Below are positions 14,397 to 26,575 of a DNA stretch of 64,000 nt, one piece after another. Within the stretch, counting starts at the first letter, position 1; each line of letters begins with the position of its first letter. The notes beneath the pieces were generated by a model. That model worked only from the letters and a program-made list of their open reading frames with translations. It had not been told where the DNA came from and searched no databases. Both the position numbers and the translations under genes were made by a program. Location: the NCBI GenBank assembly GCA_021234155.1, contig JAJEKV010000031.1:10561857-10625856 (forward strand). Reading direction: 5' to 3'. This DNA is from Isoetes taiwanensis. Taxonomy: Eukaryota; Streptophyta; Lycopodiopsida; Isoetales; Isoetaceae.

Positions 14397-14600
14397 TTGC
14401 CCAAGCTTGCGTTACCGCCAAAACACATAGAGACCGACGAGCAAACGGGGCACAAGAGCCAGAGCTCCACGATAGAAGGCAACACGATCATGGTCGTGAG
14501 GAGGGTGTTCACGCCGGGGCTGCTGTATGTGATGCTCTCGCGGATCAAGGAGGAAGTATTTGTCGATCGTGTCGCCGATCCACGACCCGGACTTCCAAAC
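14397..14600 (+). pseudogene. C-terminal fragment of a PIF1-type helicase
   Basis: The frame shows HKSQSSTIEGNTIMVV and then VFTPGLLYVMLSRIKEE. This spacing matches the last helicase motifs of PIF1-like ATPases (HKSQG-x-T ... F-x-x-GQ-x-Y-V-A-L-S-R). Such helicases occur as a cellular gene family and as the C-terminal part of Helitron Rep/helicase proteins. The canonical Gly after HKSQ is replaced by Ser. Only about 60 residues can be followed before the frame shifts near 14555, after which a different frame continues (IVSPIHDPDF). No upstream Walker A motif is present nearby. The source, cellular or Helitron, cannot be decided from this piece. Confidence 0.5.
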
Positions 14601-14625
14601 CGAACAAGACGCCGCAAATGTAGCC

Positions 14626-14922
14626 GGTTCAAAACGTGCCGCAATCAACAGGTCAATGATTCACAGCTTTGCACTGAATTTCTACGGTGTTACGCCATCG
14701 AAACACAACACATTCGAAAACATAATTTTGCTCCTCTTTGTTTTACTCATAAAAATTGGATAATTATTGAGCATCTCTATTATATACCCTTCTTTTTCCC
14801 GGTTCAAAACGTGCCGCAATCAAGAGGTCAACAATTCACAGCTTTGCATTGAATTTCTAAGGTAAAACACCATCGAAGCACAATACATCTGAAAACATAA
14901 TTTTGCTCTTCTTTGTTCCTTC
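14626..14922. repeat. Direct duplication, 175-bp period
   Basis: About 120 bp starting GGTTCAAAACGTGCCGCAAT at 14626 is repeated at 14801 with scattered substitutions. Both copies continue through TTCACAGCTTTGCA and CATAATTTTGCTC. Confidence 0.85.
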
Positions 14923-15013
14923 TGTGAACATACTAGCACACATTAATATTTTATAATTCTTTCCTTTGCCTCAACCCTGCCCTTCTGCTAGTTTTTTTTT
15001 TTTTATATATATA

Positions 15014-15085
15014 TAGCAGGGTTGCCTAACCCGAGCTGCCCACTTTCCTGCGTTTTTAGCTATGCCACGTGTCATGCCATGTCAG
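15014..15085. repeat. Dispersed repeat, copy 2 (TAGCAGGGTTGCCTAACC)
   Basis: Second copy of the repeat at 10666, in the same orientation. It follows a run of T and TA dinucleotides (14993-15013). Confidence 0.6.
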
Positions 15086-16524
15086 CTTAATCTCATCTCA
15101 ACTGTTAGATCTGTTAATTTATGAATCCACGGCTAGGAAAAAATAGAAAATCTATGGATCATCCAGGTACTTCCTTCAGCAGGTCGACGTCGTCTCGGCC
15201 AACATCTCGGGTTGATACCTAGAAAAGGCGATCTAACCCTGCTGAAAACTCGACAAGAAAGTCTTCCTTAAGTTCAGTTTTCTTTTCAGGCTGGGAAAGA
15301 TAATACTAGGGGCAGTGGCGACCTCTGCAGTTGGGCTTCAAGAGCCCTGCCCTGCCATAGAAGGCTTTCTTCTTTGTGGTACAGATGCTGGCCTTTGAAA
15401 CTACGGGTATTTTTTTTTTCCTTTTGTTGTTTGATGTTGAATGTTTACTTAGGCAACGACGATGTTTATCCTCTTGCTACTATAACTTTTCTGAGAATCT
15501 TCTCCAGCTCTGTCAAATTCCCAGTGGGAAGCACTTCTTTCAAGAATGATTAAATGCATAAGGTTTTTTGTTTATTGGTTGTAGTTCTACTGTCTGTTTG
15601 CTTGAAAATCCTTGTCAACCAAATACGTTGCTATGCTAGACTGGCTGGACATTTTTTAACACTTTAAATGAGATGTTGATGAGTTGTGACTGGATAGGGA
15701 CTTGTAGCTAAGATGGTAATTTTTGGGAGTTAGAACAGATTAAAGAAAACTAGAGAACATAACTCTTTATGAGTATACCTTGCTATGAACAATAAGATGA
15801 GACACGTTGCGGCTTAAGTGTCATTTTTGATTTGAAATACCAATTGGCTTCTCGGTTTTTATTATCCGGTTATCCTATTTGACTCGGGTTGTAGTTATTT
15901 GATTCATTTCTTATGTTGGAACTCATTCCCCTGTTCATTGCATAAGTTGTCCATTAGATCTATCTCAGCATTTGGACCTCTGCTACTATTTCTAGTCTAT
16001 AGTTATGAATAGATGTTAAACTTTTCTATATTGCTAGAATGCACTTAAACTCCCCTATAGGATATGATCTACCTCTGAATGCTTATTCATATTATAAATT
16101 ACTCATTATCATCAGTTTTGTTTGCATGTTATGTGCTGTAATACACTTGAGTTCATTTAAATCCAGTTTATCTAACCTCCTTATTATGCACTATAATTGC
16201 AATACCCGTGTGATTTGGACTATTGACATTTTATTTCGCCACATTGTAATTTACAGAGCATACAAGCCTTGTACTAGTGTCAATATTTTCTTGTTGCTTG
16301 TTGCATAGTTTATTCTTGCACTTTAAAAGACTGGAATTGAGAATGTGTGCAGTATATTACCATGTTGAGCTTTAGATTGGATAATAACTGTGACATATCT
16401 TTCTTTTCATGGGGCTCCCTTGTAAACATTGAGTTCTTGATTCTAATCATCTGAAATGCCAATCAATTGGGTTGTCTGAACACTGAATACTTGGTTTTAA
16501 CCAGTTGAGATGTAAATAAATTGG
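15086..16524. other. Stretch without a supported gene
   Basis: No conserved coding signature, terminal repeat or RNA gene seen. Confidence 0.35.
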
Positions 16525-17120
16525 ATGTGTATCCTTAGGAAGATCATACCATGGGAAGATGCTAAACCATGCCACATATCTTTGTTAAATGAAATATATG
16601 CGAAGATGGCTGATCTTTCTTTTGAAATACTGGTGCCTTGTAGCAGTCTGCAACACCAAGCCAGATCGAAACAGTCAACTCCTGAGATGTTCATGGATGA
16701 TCTTAGTTATCAAATTATCAAAGAATTTTTGCATGCTGTTTGGCTGCTTTGCCAACGAGACAAGTGCTATCATTCATAATGAAATATTGCTGGATAAATG
16801 TGATCTGGAGCAAGTCAGCACCCTATTGAAACTACTTGCAACTCGTTTAAAAAAATTAGTCATTTGAAGCAGAATATTTTGAGCCTAGAACAAACGCACC
16901 CCATGGAAATTTAAAGTAATTGGCAACTTATTGAATTCTCTTGTTGACATATGCGGAAGATAACCCTACTGTAATTACGATGTTCCTAAAATCGATCACG
17001 CTAGGTCCATGTAGCCATGAAGTCTTAAATGCGTTAAGATATTCTATCTATTTTGCACTGGCCCAAAAGGCACACCTTGACAAGGTTCTACATCTGTTAA
17101 AAGGCTCACATGTCACACAA
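16525..17120 (+). other. Coding-like fragments, unidentified
   Basis: Several plus-strand frames in succession look protein-like (LLNEIYAKMADLSFEILVPC, then ILLDKCDLEQVSTLLKLLAT, then TVITMFLKSITLGPC and ALRYSIYFALAQKAHLDKVL) but are separated by stops and frame changes. I recognise no domain. They may be exons of one decayed gene, or chance. Confidence 0.2.
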
Positions 17121-18745
17121 CCACATCTGAGGATTGCATTCACATCTGTATACATGTCACATTGTCACACGACCACATCGACCACATCTGAGGATTGCAT
17201 TCACGTATGTATCCATGATCAATTTACATTCATCTTCCCGATGACGATCGAGCCAGATAAGATGGGCTTCAATAACTCTAGAGATTTCAGGATCGTTTTT
17301 CTTAATTTTGGAAATACATCAGAAAGCTGAGAGAAGGTGGATGGAAGTATATCAAATATAAAGAAACCTTTGCAATTCCATTTGGCTTCAAATAATAGGA
17401 ACAAAGATTTAGCAGGGCATACCTTTCGAGTAATCGACTTTTGAAGACACTGGTTTTACGATTCACATGAGGTATGTAGTCAACCAACCTAAGAAGCCTA
17501 GGCAGCGTGATATTAAAATTGTCTTTGTGAGCAATACATTTTCTCTTTTGGTGGACATGTTCCTCATTCATGTTGGACATGCTCTGTTGCGGGGTTTCTT
17601 GGAAATTGAAATGAAGTACACGTCGCTTGAATCTGGATCAACACAGAATTCAAACGCCAGATGAAGCAATGCATCAACGATACTACATTTCACAATAGGT
17701 AGAGGAAATATGGTGAGCATGATTTTCGCTGGATCTACTGACATAAAAAGCAATGGTGGCCATGCATGGTAGGATGCTACATAGATTGTGGGCTTATAAC
17801 TTCCTAGCCAACAATGACCCAAGAAGCAACAAAAGAACCTGACATCAATGGAAGACATGATTCTTATAATTCTATAAGTACATTATAGTGCTGAATGGGA
17901 ATCGTGGTTCTTATGCGGTGGTTATCAATAGAGCCTGCGTGAATTGGTAGTTAGTTCTTTATATAGGAAGTAGCAATTGCAACTATATTTCAAAAGTTTG
18001 CTGGAACCTTTTTTGCTAGAGACAAAACATATTCCCATAATGTTGTTCAAAGTTTGGTGAATGATAGAGTGCATGAGATTGGTGTCCCAAGCTTTATAAC
18101 AAGGAGATGATCGGAATACATTGAATGACATATGCATAATGGCATGAAATGCTTCACAAATTACAATGTGTATTATCGACAACTTCATTGTTTTCTTGGG
18201 TGCCTCTACATCCATCTAACCCCTACAGGTTTCGAAGGTTTCTAATGACAACATTTTCTATGAATAATGAACAATTGCCTTTGCTCAGGAAAGTTATGCA
18301 AGGATATGCAATCTGAATGTTTTTCCTCTCTAGGTAACTTGATCTAGCAATATTTTATCATGATGTACATAGAAACATTGAACCAAGTGATTTTCAAGAA
18401 GTACCTAATTTCGAAGTAGTCAATGTGGTAAACTGAACTTAAAGCTCGTCTCAATAGATATATATGATATATTGCATTTATCTTTTGCAATTGTTGAAAG
18501 GAGCAGGTCTTAGGGTTTATATAGCGGCATGCCACTGAAATTCACATTACCACAATTAAAAATCCAACTCAAATCCATCTACCTAACCTTCTTTCCAACC
18601 TTGCAGTTTCATTGTTAGTTTGAAATTTTACGTTATTGGGGGGCGAGTTTGATGTCTTATTCTTTGGAAGTAGCTTTTCCGGTTTATGTTTTGAGCTTAA
18701 ATCTTATCACAGAATAAAGGCAGCAAAGAAACAAAAAAGAAAAAG
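17121..18745. other. Stretch without a supported gene
   Basis: A partial duplication of CCACATCTGAGGATTGCATT occurs near 17120 and 17185. No other structure seen. Confidence 0.35.
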
Positions 18746-18943
18746 ATGCAACTGGAGATGCTAAAGAGAGCTTTGATACGAGATGAAGCAGAGAAATCTA
18801 ATGCAGATGAGATCAAACTGATGTTTGCGGATCAAGTAAAGCGAGAAGGCGATGAAGAAAACCTTAAGGATCAAATAAAATTTGAACGGATAAGACCAAG
18901 AAAGGATCTCGAAGCAAAGTCAAGAAGAACAAAGGGTTCCTGA
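18746..18943 (+). CDS. Short charged ORF, hypothetical
   Basis: A 65-codon frame starting MQLEMLKRALIRDEAEKSN is extremely rich in Lys, Glu, Asp and Arg and could form a coiled coil. It has no recognised family, no clear splice partners and no conserved motif. It is more likely a gene fragment or chance than an intact gene. Confidence 0.15.
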   Translation: MQLEMLKRALIRDEAEKSNADEIKLMFADQVKREGDEENLKDQIKFERIRPRKDLEAKSRRTKGS

Positions 18944-19656
18944 ACAAATTATCCCACTAGATATAAAGTGATAAGAGAGGTTCTTTTAGTCCCCAGCATT
19001 GAGGTCCTGAGTATACTCAAGTTGTAAGAAATTCATTGTTCAAAGTACCTTGCTATTTATGACGTCTATTACAAGAAATTCCATTCCGTTGTTCAGGAAG
19101 TGGAGGACAATTTCAAGCAGCAAGATGAAAATGTGACTTTCAATGACAAGTAAAAATAAACACTAAAACCATACGATTATACAGAATGAAAGCAACATGT
19201 ACACAACAAATAAAACAACAACTATTGAGAAGCACTTACAATGCACGTCAACAAGGTTGTAAGCCCACGCGTTTATGTTGTAAGCCCACGTGTTAGCATC
19301 ATGCATAAATGATATGCCACAATATACATACATATGGATCCACCATAGCAATCGATTATACACGAGTAGTACATCATCTAGTGGAACTAGGGATGCTCCC
19401 TACCTTATTTACTTATTTAGTTAGTACATAAATGAATCCACCATAGCATTCAAGGGGTGAAGATAAAGTTATCCTGGTTTTGGTGATTCCGTCGCGGTGA
19501 CTACTCTCCCGTGGAATCACTAATCCTCATGCCCGTTATCCGTATCTGATTGGCCCCATTATCCGGTACTGGCAGCTCCATTTTATACCTTAAGTGAATC
19601 ACATTTGCAAAAAATACCATCAGACGAGAATCACCACCCTTTTATTCTACGCACGG

Positions 19657-19794
19657 AATCACATGGAATTGATCCCGTAGGGTGGAATCACATGTAAAGT
19701 AATATTCTACCCTTGAATCACCATATACCGTAATATTCTCCGCCCTAGAATCACCACGTACGATAATATTCTCCCCCGTGGAATCACCATGTAC
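19657..19794. repeat. Minisatellite with GGAATCACCATGTAC-like units
   Basis: About four degenerate units of roughly 34 bp, each containing a variant of GGAATCACCATGTA and of TAATATTCTCCCCC, stand in a row. Related words (GTGGAATCACTAATCC, GAATCACATTTGC, GAATCACCACCC) extend the pattern back to about 19490. Confidence 0.75.
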
Positions 19795-20234
19795 AAACAT
19801 TTCTTCTTATACGCGTACAACTTAGGACATGTAACAGGAGTTGCATGAGTTCACAAGAGGCCTGTATCTTTCTTACATTTCCCATGATCCTGTGTGCTAC
19901 AACATGTCAGGAGCTTTGTTGAGAAAAACTATTTTGGGGCTATTATGAAATTACAGATATAATAGTAGAACGAATCATTTTCTTGCCATACATTTCTTAA
20001 AAATCAGCATTCCTACATAGTATTTACGTATGTTGTCCTAGCAAATATTTGAACATTTTTTTGTTATATAACAGAAGCTCAAAAGAGAAGAAAATAAATC
20101 AATGTTGGATACGATATCCAACCTTCCCATCCACAATAACTTTGCAAAGACACCAAGATGCACTCAATAGCCCCTTGTAAAAAGAATTAACTTTTACAAG
20201 AGAATTTGCTCCTTGACCAAACATGCATGGCTTC

Positions 20235-20367
20235 TTTGTCCGACTTGTTTTCTAGTTTGGACTGTGATTATACGAAAAAGTGCGAGAAAATTGGCCGCCG
20301 CGAACATTTCTTTTGTCCGACTTGTTTTCTAGCTTGAACTGTGATTATACGAAAAAGTGCGAGAAAA
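20235..20367. repeat. Direct duplication, 77-bp period
   Basis: A roughly 56-bp segment starting TTTGTCCGACTTGTTTTCTA occurs at 20235 and again at 20312, nearly identical through CGAAAAAGTGCGAGAAAAT. Confidence 0.85.
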
Positions 20368-21009
20368 TTTTAGTGTCAAAGATGCCTAGTTTGACAGTGT
20401 TAGTGGTGTTTAGGATCCTTAGATTCTATTTGGGTTATGCATTCTATGCAAGAATGGTAGACCATGGATTTATGTTTTCCTAGCTAGGCGGTATTATTTT
20501 GTAGGGGTGGGTTAGTAGGCTCACCTAAGACCGAGCGACCATGGACATGATAGTAAGAACAAAATTTAAGCATTGAAGTACCATGCTAGCAAGGGACAAT
20601 AGGAGCCTACAATGGGTATCATCATGTAAGTTTGCTTAAAAAAAAACAATGGTTGGAACCATTTTTTAAATTGGTTAAAAAAAGGCAATGGTTCGAAGCA
20701 CCAAAGACATTAAGAAAAAGGAGATACTGTTGTTCTCTACCCTTGAAAACTGTTGTTCTCCACCCTTGAAAACTATTACAACAAATCCAAGAGAACCAAG
20801 AAAAATGATAAGATAATGTTCTGTATTCTTGAAAACTATTACAATAAAACTAAGAGAACCAAGCTGATCAGCCAACAGAACACCTGGGAGCAAAAAGTTT
20901 TGATTCCAAGGAACAGAAGCCAGATTGTGCTTACCATATTTATAACACTATGTTAGAAATTGCAAAAGTTTTTGATGTGCTTTAACCTGTGCATTAACCA
21001 AAAAGAAAA

Positions 21010-21095
21010 GTCATTGTAAACACAGAAGTAATTCATGCACTTGGCCTTAGTGGAAAGTCATATTGTAAACACAGAAGTAATTCATGCACTTGGCC
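21010..21095. repeat. Tandem duplication, 48-bp period
   Basis: GTAAACACAGAAGTAATTCA followed by TGCACTTGGCCT is present twice, near 21016 and 21064. Confidence 0.85.
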
Positions 21096-23844
21096 TAATG
21101 GAAACTACGATGAATGTTGCTAGGCGACACCGTTATTAGCGAAACCTAGGCAGAGCGGTGAAAGCTCTTTTGGAGGGACTGGCTTGATCTGCTTGGTTAG
21201 ATGTCTTTGAAAATGAGCCTTATCCATTAGATGTTCTTGGGAAGTGTCACATGAGAAATTAGAAGGGAGATGGCATCCCTAGTAGTCCAAAATATGGAAG
21301 CACATTCTTCTGAGCCTCCTCTTTTGACTCCTGACCACTAATGTTGCATGTCTTCCCTTGCAGTTTAACTTACAAAAGCATAGATACTATTTGATTTTGT
21401 TTCCCATTTAATCTTGTCATGATGACACTCTGCTTCTATATATGATAACAGCTGAAACCAAGCACAACAATTTTGCTTCCACAGAACCAAGAACCACAAT
21501 CAGTTGGGTGAAACGCACTAAATTGCAAGTGCAAAACAATTTACCCTGCAAAAGAAAGTGAGGAGAAAAATATCAACAGCATCTACTCTAATCAATCATT
21601 TTCAAGGCTTGTTTTTCTGTACATGTTAAATTGGATGAAGTAATAGAATTCGTCCACCAAAATGCGTAAGATGTGTTTCGCAAGCGAAGGCAATGCCTTT
21701 GAATGGTGAAGCAAATGCACGATTTTTATTTGAAGGAGAAGGTAGCTCCATTTTTTGGGTTCGATTAGGAACAAAACATAGACAAAAAAAGCCGAGGGCT
21801 CCCTGTCTTGGCCATGCCATTCACTAGTCCGGCAAGTGAACATTATCTCGCAAAAAGAGAGAACAAAACAATATAAGATGAGACTTAAGCGGACACGCCA
21901 AACTTGAGTTATGCCCAATCCCTCCCTTTCCACAATTTGTTTTGAAAAGAACTGTAGCCAACTGCGAATCTTAGAAGGTGCTATTTTTCTTCATAGCCCA
22001 CGTCTTTCGAGTCACCCAAAATTAGGTCATCTTCAGATTTTGGCATTCATTGTGTTGGATGCGCAAAAATAATGATCGTCTGTAAAGCATAGGTACCAAG
22101 GTTGGTCGATGCAACAAAATGAATACCTTGGGTTGAATCTGCGAAACATATGGGTTACGGAAAAAGAAATAAATACCAAGATGGGTCTTTAAAAATAACG
22201 ATTATGGTGATCGGGTGATCAAGTTGCCGCTCCTGCTTGCCCTTCTCATTGGGGATTTTGAGGCCTCCCATCTTGCATTGGTATTTTTTGATTCCTAAAA
22301 AGAGTTGTAGCCATCATGCTTTTGCTCCGGATAAATTTTCCACAAAGCGGGAAGGGAAGCCGCGTCCACCACTAATGACCAAGGTTGCATTAGCATTCGC
22401 CGTGCCTCTCCTACCTATGAAATCTTTGTGAAACTTTACAAAGACTAGAAAATAAGTATAGACCCTTTGCCAAAGCAAGCCCGGTTCTTAGGAGCATTTC
22501 TTTCGGATCTTCAAACCTCAGCGTGATTTTGCTGCTTAGAACAAGCGAACAGAGGGGTTTTCGACGCTGACCCGAGTTTGTTCGAGAGTTCAACAACACG
22601 CGCTCATAGTCATAACCCTCTTTCTTTCCAGGCTGCCGCCGGGCAAATTGAATACAAATCAGAGTTTCAACACTCGTGCATACCTCATAGTCACACCCCT
22701 TTTTTCGCATCTTTGCCATAGCTTCGCCCGCCATAGGGATTGAGCTGAGGTCGTGCCATACATCGCCATTAGCAGGCGAAAATCACGGGAGAAGATTGTC
22801 CAAAGAAACTATAATGCGGTATTAAATAAATATAGATTAGATTGGCCCCGAGAAAAATCCATGAAGTCGAGCAGAAATAAAAAAATTATACTCTGGATTA
22901 TATATGTGAACAGGCAATTTGCGCGGCCAAGGAAAAAGCCTTGGCATTTTGCCCAACTTGTAGGCAAAGGAGGGTTTTGTATTAATTCAAAAAGGATCTC
23001 AACTATGGAGCTGCAAATTTGAACAAAATGTATCTAAGTTGGAGAAATCTAACCTCCATATTTTTCCCCAAAACTCAAAGCCAATGCAAAAGGATCTCAG
23101 CTATTCCATGCCTAATCAACATTTTGCCAATGGATGTCATAGAAAACACCCAAAAAAATGCGGTGTTGCATGCTTCTAACTCTGGCTAAAAATCTAAACA
23201 TGATAGTTATTTGGCGAGAAAAACAAAAAAAAATCCAAGAATCAAGATTATCTAGCTATCTTTGCACATTTTACACACGCAGATGCCCCTCTTGCTCTAA
23301 GTCCATTTCAGGTCCACCTCTTCTACGGAAAGAATAAAGCATCACTTACTATTAAAATCACTATATATATATAGTACTTTTGCAGTTTCGGCGGCCTGGC
23401 TTAACCGGTCGGATTATTGTAGGAAGATCAGTCGTATTCGAGCTCTTGAAGGCCTTAAGAACCATTTGGGATTGGCGGATCCATGTTTTTTTTTTGAAGG
23501 ATCACATTAACTAATATTAATCCAGAAAAAATACAAGAAGAGCGGTATTAGGGTACTCTTGCCCACACCCGAGCAAGCACCCACCTAACATGTGTACCTA
23601 TCTACAACTCATGCCACAAATCTCCCCAAAGTGTCTACAATGTGGAGGGTCCTTTCCTGCATCATTTGCTTTGACACTGCTCTTTCAGAGGGGTGCCAGG
23701 TGCGAAAGATATAGTTTGTACCTATTGCGAACAAAGCGAGGATGCATCAGCCCTACGGCATTCCACAACACCTTCATGCGTCGTCGCTTCCAGATGATCC
23801 ATGTTTTTTAATGGCCAATGTTTTGTAAGTTAACTAGCATTTTA
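21096..23844. other. Stretch without a supported gene
   Basis: No domain-level coding signal. The words AAAGGATCTCA plus GCTGCAAATTT near 22990 resemble sequence near 38470, which suggests a shared dispersed element. Confidence 0.3.
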
Positions 23845-23998
23845 ATCAAAATGTTACAAAAAACATGAAACCATTGAACTCATGGGTCCACTTGGCTGGA
23901 CTGGGTTGGTTGGGCCACAGAACACATCAAAATGTTACAAAAAACATGAAACCATTGAACTCATGGGTCCACTGGTTGGACTGGGCCACAGAACACGT
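23845..23998. repeat. Tandem duplication, 81-bp period
   Basis: ATCAAAATGTTACAAAAAAC and the next 60 bases are repeated at 23926 with a short internal deletion in the second copy. Confidence 0.85.
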
Positions 23999-24298
23999 TT
24001 AAGTTACGAACAATTCAGCGCTTTCCTAGCCAACATCAAAGAGCTGAATGCTCACCATCAAACATGGGAGGCAAGTATAACTGTTATCAGAATAAAGAAC
24101 AGATTGCAGTGAAAATTAGAGCTTGAGAAAAATATATGTGGCTATGATCCTTACAGGAGACATTGCGGAAAGCTGATGAAATTTTTGGTCCTGCTTCCAG
24201 ACATAACAGGGGCATTATAGTTCCAACGTTGTAAGATACTAATGCTATGTAAGAGCATGAAATGCTGTCCAAAATGCTTAACTCTCATCAAACTTCTG

Positions 24299-24403
24299 TA
24301 TCGCAAAATAAGCTCCAAGATCTGTATAGAGCAACCTAGGCAAGTACAGAGTACAGAGAAATCGTAAATCGCAAAATGAACTCCAAGATCTGTACAGAGC
24401 AAC
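24299..24403. repeat. Direct repeat in the ATG8 3' flank
   Basis: ATCGCAAAATAAGCTCCAAG followed by ATCTGTATAGAGCAAC occurs near 24299 and, with two or three changes, near 24367. Confidence 0.75.
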
Positions 24404-24677
24404 AATCATATTTGGAGATAAATCATAAATAACATATAATTCCAATGTCCAAGATAGTTCTTTATGTTTTTAAGAAATGGATGGACACTGTCCAAATTGC
24501 GGAATGGGTGGGTATTAAACATCTGTACACAAACTAAGCTCAAGAAACTGTACAAAGCAAGATAATCTGGTATAATAACAAAGCAGCATTTTTTCGCAGA
24601 AGAAAAAGGCTGTTGGTTTTCAGAGAATCACATTTGTTCTTCAACATTAAACTGCAACCATGACACCTCATCTCTCT

Positions 24678-25335
24678 TCATCCAAAAGTATTTTCACCAC
24701 TGTAGGTGAAATATAAAAATCCATCTTCATTCTTATGCTCAGAGTAGATTGCAGACATCATTGCCGCTGTTGAACAAACCAAACTAATGATTACAGACGC
24801 GTACTCAAATATTTCCTTGCTTCCAATTGAATTGTGTTTATTCAAAGGAATGTCATACATACTTCTTCTTGTCAATATCCGGAATATCACTTTTTTCCGC
24901 TTTTTCCACTATCACCTGCCCAATTACCTTTTATCAAATAAACTGGGAAAAAACTGATTTCTATTAAGTAGGCTCACCGGTATTCTGTCTGGATACTTGT
25001 CCCGAATTCTTGCAGCCTCAGCCTGGCGATTTTCTGCCCACAAAAATCCCAAGTGAGAAAGCAAGAAGCAACTCCAGAGGATATAAGGGCTTTTACAAAT
25101 TTACTCTCACATCCACACATGCGAGGAGACATTACATAAAAGATAAGAACAGACTAAGCTTAGAATTTCTGGATATCAAATTTACAACCCTACCCCTAAA
25201 TTCCTATCAAACCAACAGAAGCTCCTACGCTTATAGGCACAAACAAAAATAAACGATAAAAGCACGAAGACTTGTGATGCTGAAGCAAGAGAACCTACCC
25301 AGCGGATGCTCCTTCTTGAAAGATAACTTGCCCAT
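24678..25335 (-). pseudogene. ATG8: ATG8 gene lacking its central exon
   Basis: ATG8 is the ubiquitin-like protein that is conjugated to phosphatidylethanolamine on autophagosome membranes. Four minus-strand exons are legible: 25299-25335 (MGKLSFKKEHPL), 24978-25033 (NRQAEAARIRDKYPDRIP), 24863-24915 ([17 protein letters not shown]) and 24678-24766 ([20 protein letters not shown], then YSGENTFG and a stop). The first three join in phase with good GT-AG sites. The roughly 39 residues normally between KKK and PPTAALM, which contain the YLVPADLTVGQF and VRKRIKL strands, are absent. Only 96 bp separate the flanking exons, so the exon cannot be hidden there. Joining the two neighbours directly shifts the frame and gives an early stop. 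The reading ends right after the conserved C-terminal Gly, so no ATG4-type processing tail would be needed. The most likely explanation is a locus broken by a small deletion. An assembly gap is the alternative. Confidence 0.85.
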
Positions 25336-26524
25336 GACTCAAATTTTAATGTCGAAGCTACGGAATTAAGAACCCACAAGCGAAAGAGATTTAATGATCA
25401 ATTTGAGGCTTAATAAACAACTTTTTCAGCTCGTTCTAGGCTAACCTCTTAAAATACGCAGCAGAAGCTCGCCGGATTAAGGCGCCCAAAGGCATGCAGT
25501 ATAAGTAGAAGTGAAAGGGACGTTCCTTTTTAGCTGCCTTAGTTGAATGCCTCCAAGTTTTAGGGCATGAGACATCTGCCAAAGTGAGGAAAAACATGGC
25601 GATGGCTGGGACCAGAATCCGCAGCCCTAGCTTCCCTGGACGTGTGGCAAAGGAGTCGATTTCTTATTTTCTAACACTGCCATAAAGCATTAGCGGAACG
25701 TAATACGATGCCATTGTGAAGCTTGAATAATGTAGCGATAGTTCGGACAACAGACAACAGGCTGCGCTAAACCTACACCCATTCATCGCCTTTTTTGCAT
25801 CCGAAGATGCTAAAGCCTCGGCCTCCTATTTCAGTGCATTTTCTCTATCCACCACTGCCATAGCCACTGCCCACCGCCATAGCATAACACGACGGCTTGC
25901 ATCACTGGACGGAGTCGATTCTTCCCAGGATAAACGTGGCACAAAAAGGGCGAAGCAATAAAACGTGGCACCAAAAGGGTGAATTGGATTGCGGCGCAGA
26001 AATATTCTGTGCGACAAAAACAGAAAATCAAAATATGAAACTGACTTATATATGTGTAGATAGATTGGCCCTATGGTGCAACACGATGTAATGCTCAAAA
26101 TAAGAACTCTCAAACTTCAACCTAGGATGTTCTTATGTAACCTATCTAGTCATCCACAATCAAACAAATGGCATGATCACTTGTTTATGGACAAGTTTTG
26201 AAATGTCGAAGTGAACTAAATAGAGATAGGTTTTCATTTGCAGAAATTGTGATATCTCAATGCTATAGAGCAGAATCACCATTGTTTTGTCATAGGTTGC
26301 ATGACCTTGTGAGCATATAAGGCATGTCGTAGAATACCACTAGAATCTGTAATCGTGGAAGGAACTCCCAAAGCTAAAATCATTCCACTTATCCAAGGTG
26401 CAAAGGAGAAGTTTACATATACTGGATGTTCTGCACAAATTCTAAGTAGGAGATGCACTTTAATATGTATACGAAAATGATGCAAAAAAATGCAAGAAGT
26501 GCCAAAGACCATAATACCACATGG
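25336..26524. other. Upstream flank of the ATG8 locus
   Basis: Presumably held the ATG8 leader and promoter. No other gene is supported. Plant ATG8 genes often have an intron in the leader, but none can be assigned here with confidence. Confidence 0.35.
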
Positions 26525-26575
26525 ATAGAATAGAATAGAATAGAATAGAATAGAATAGAATAGAATAGAATAGAT
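26525..26575. repeat. (TAGAA)n microsatellite
   Basis: About ten uninterrupted copies of the pentamer TAGAA. Confidence 0.95.
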
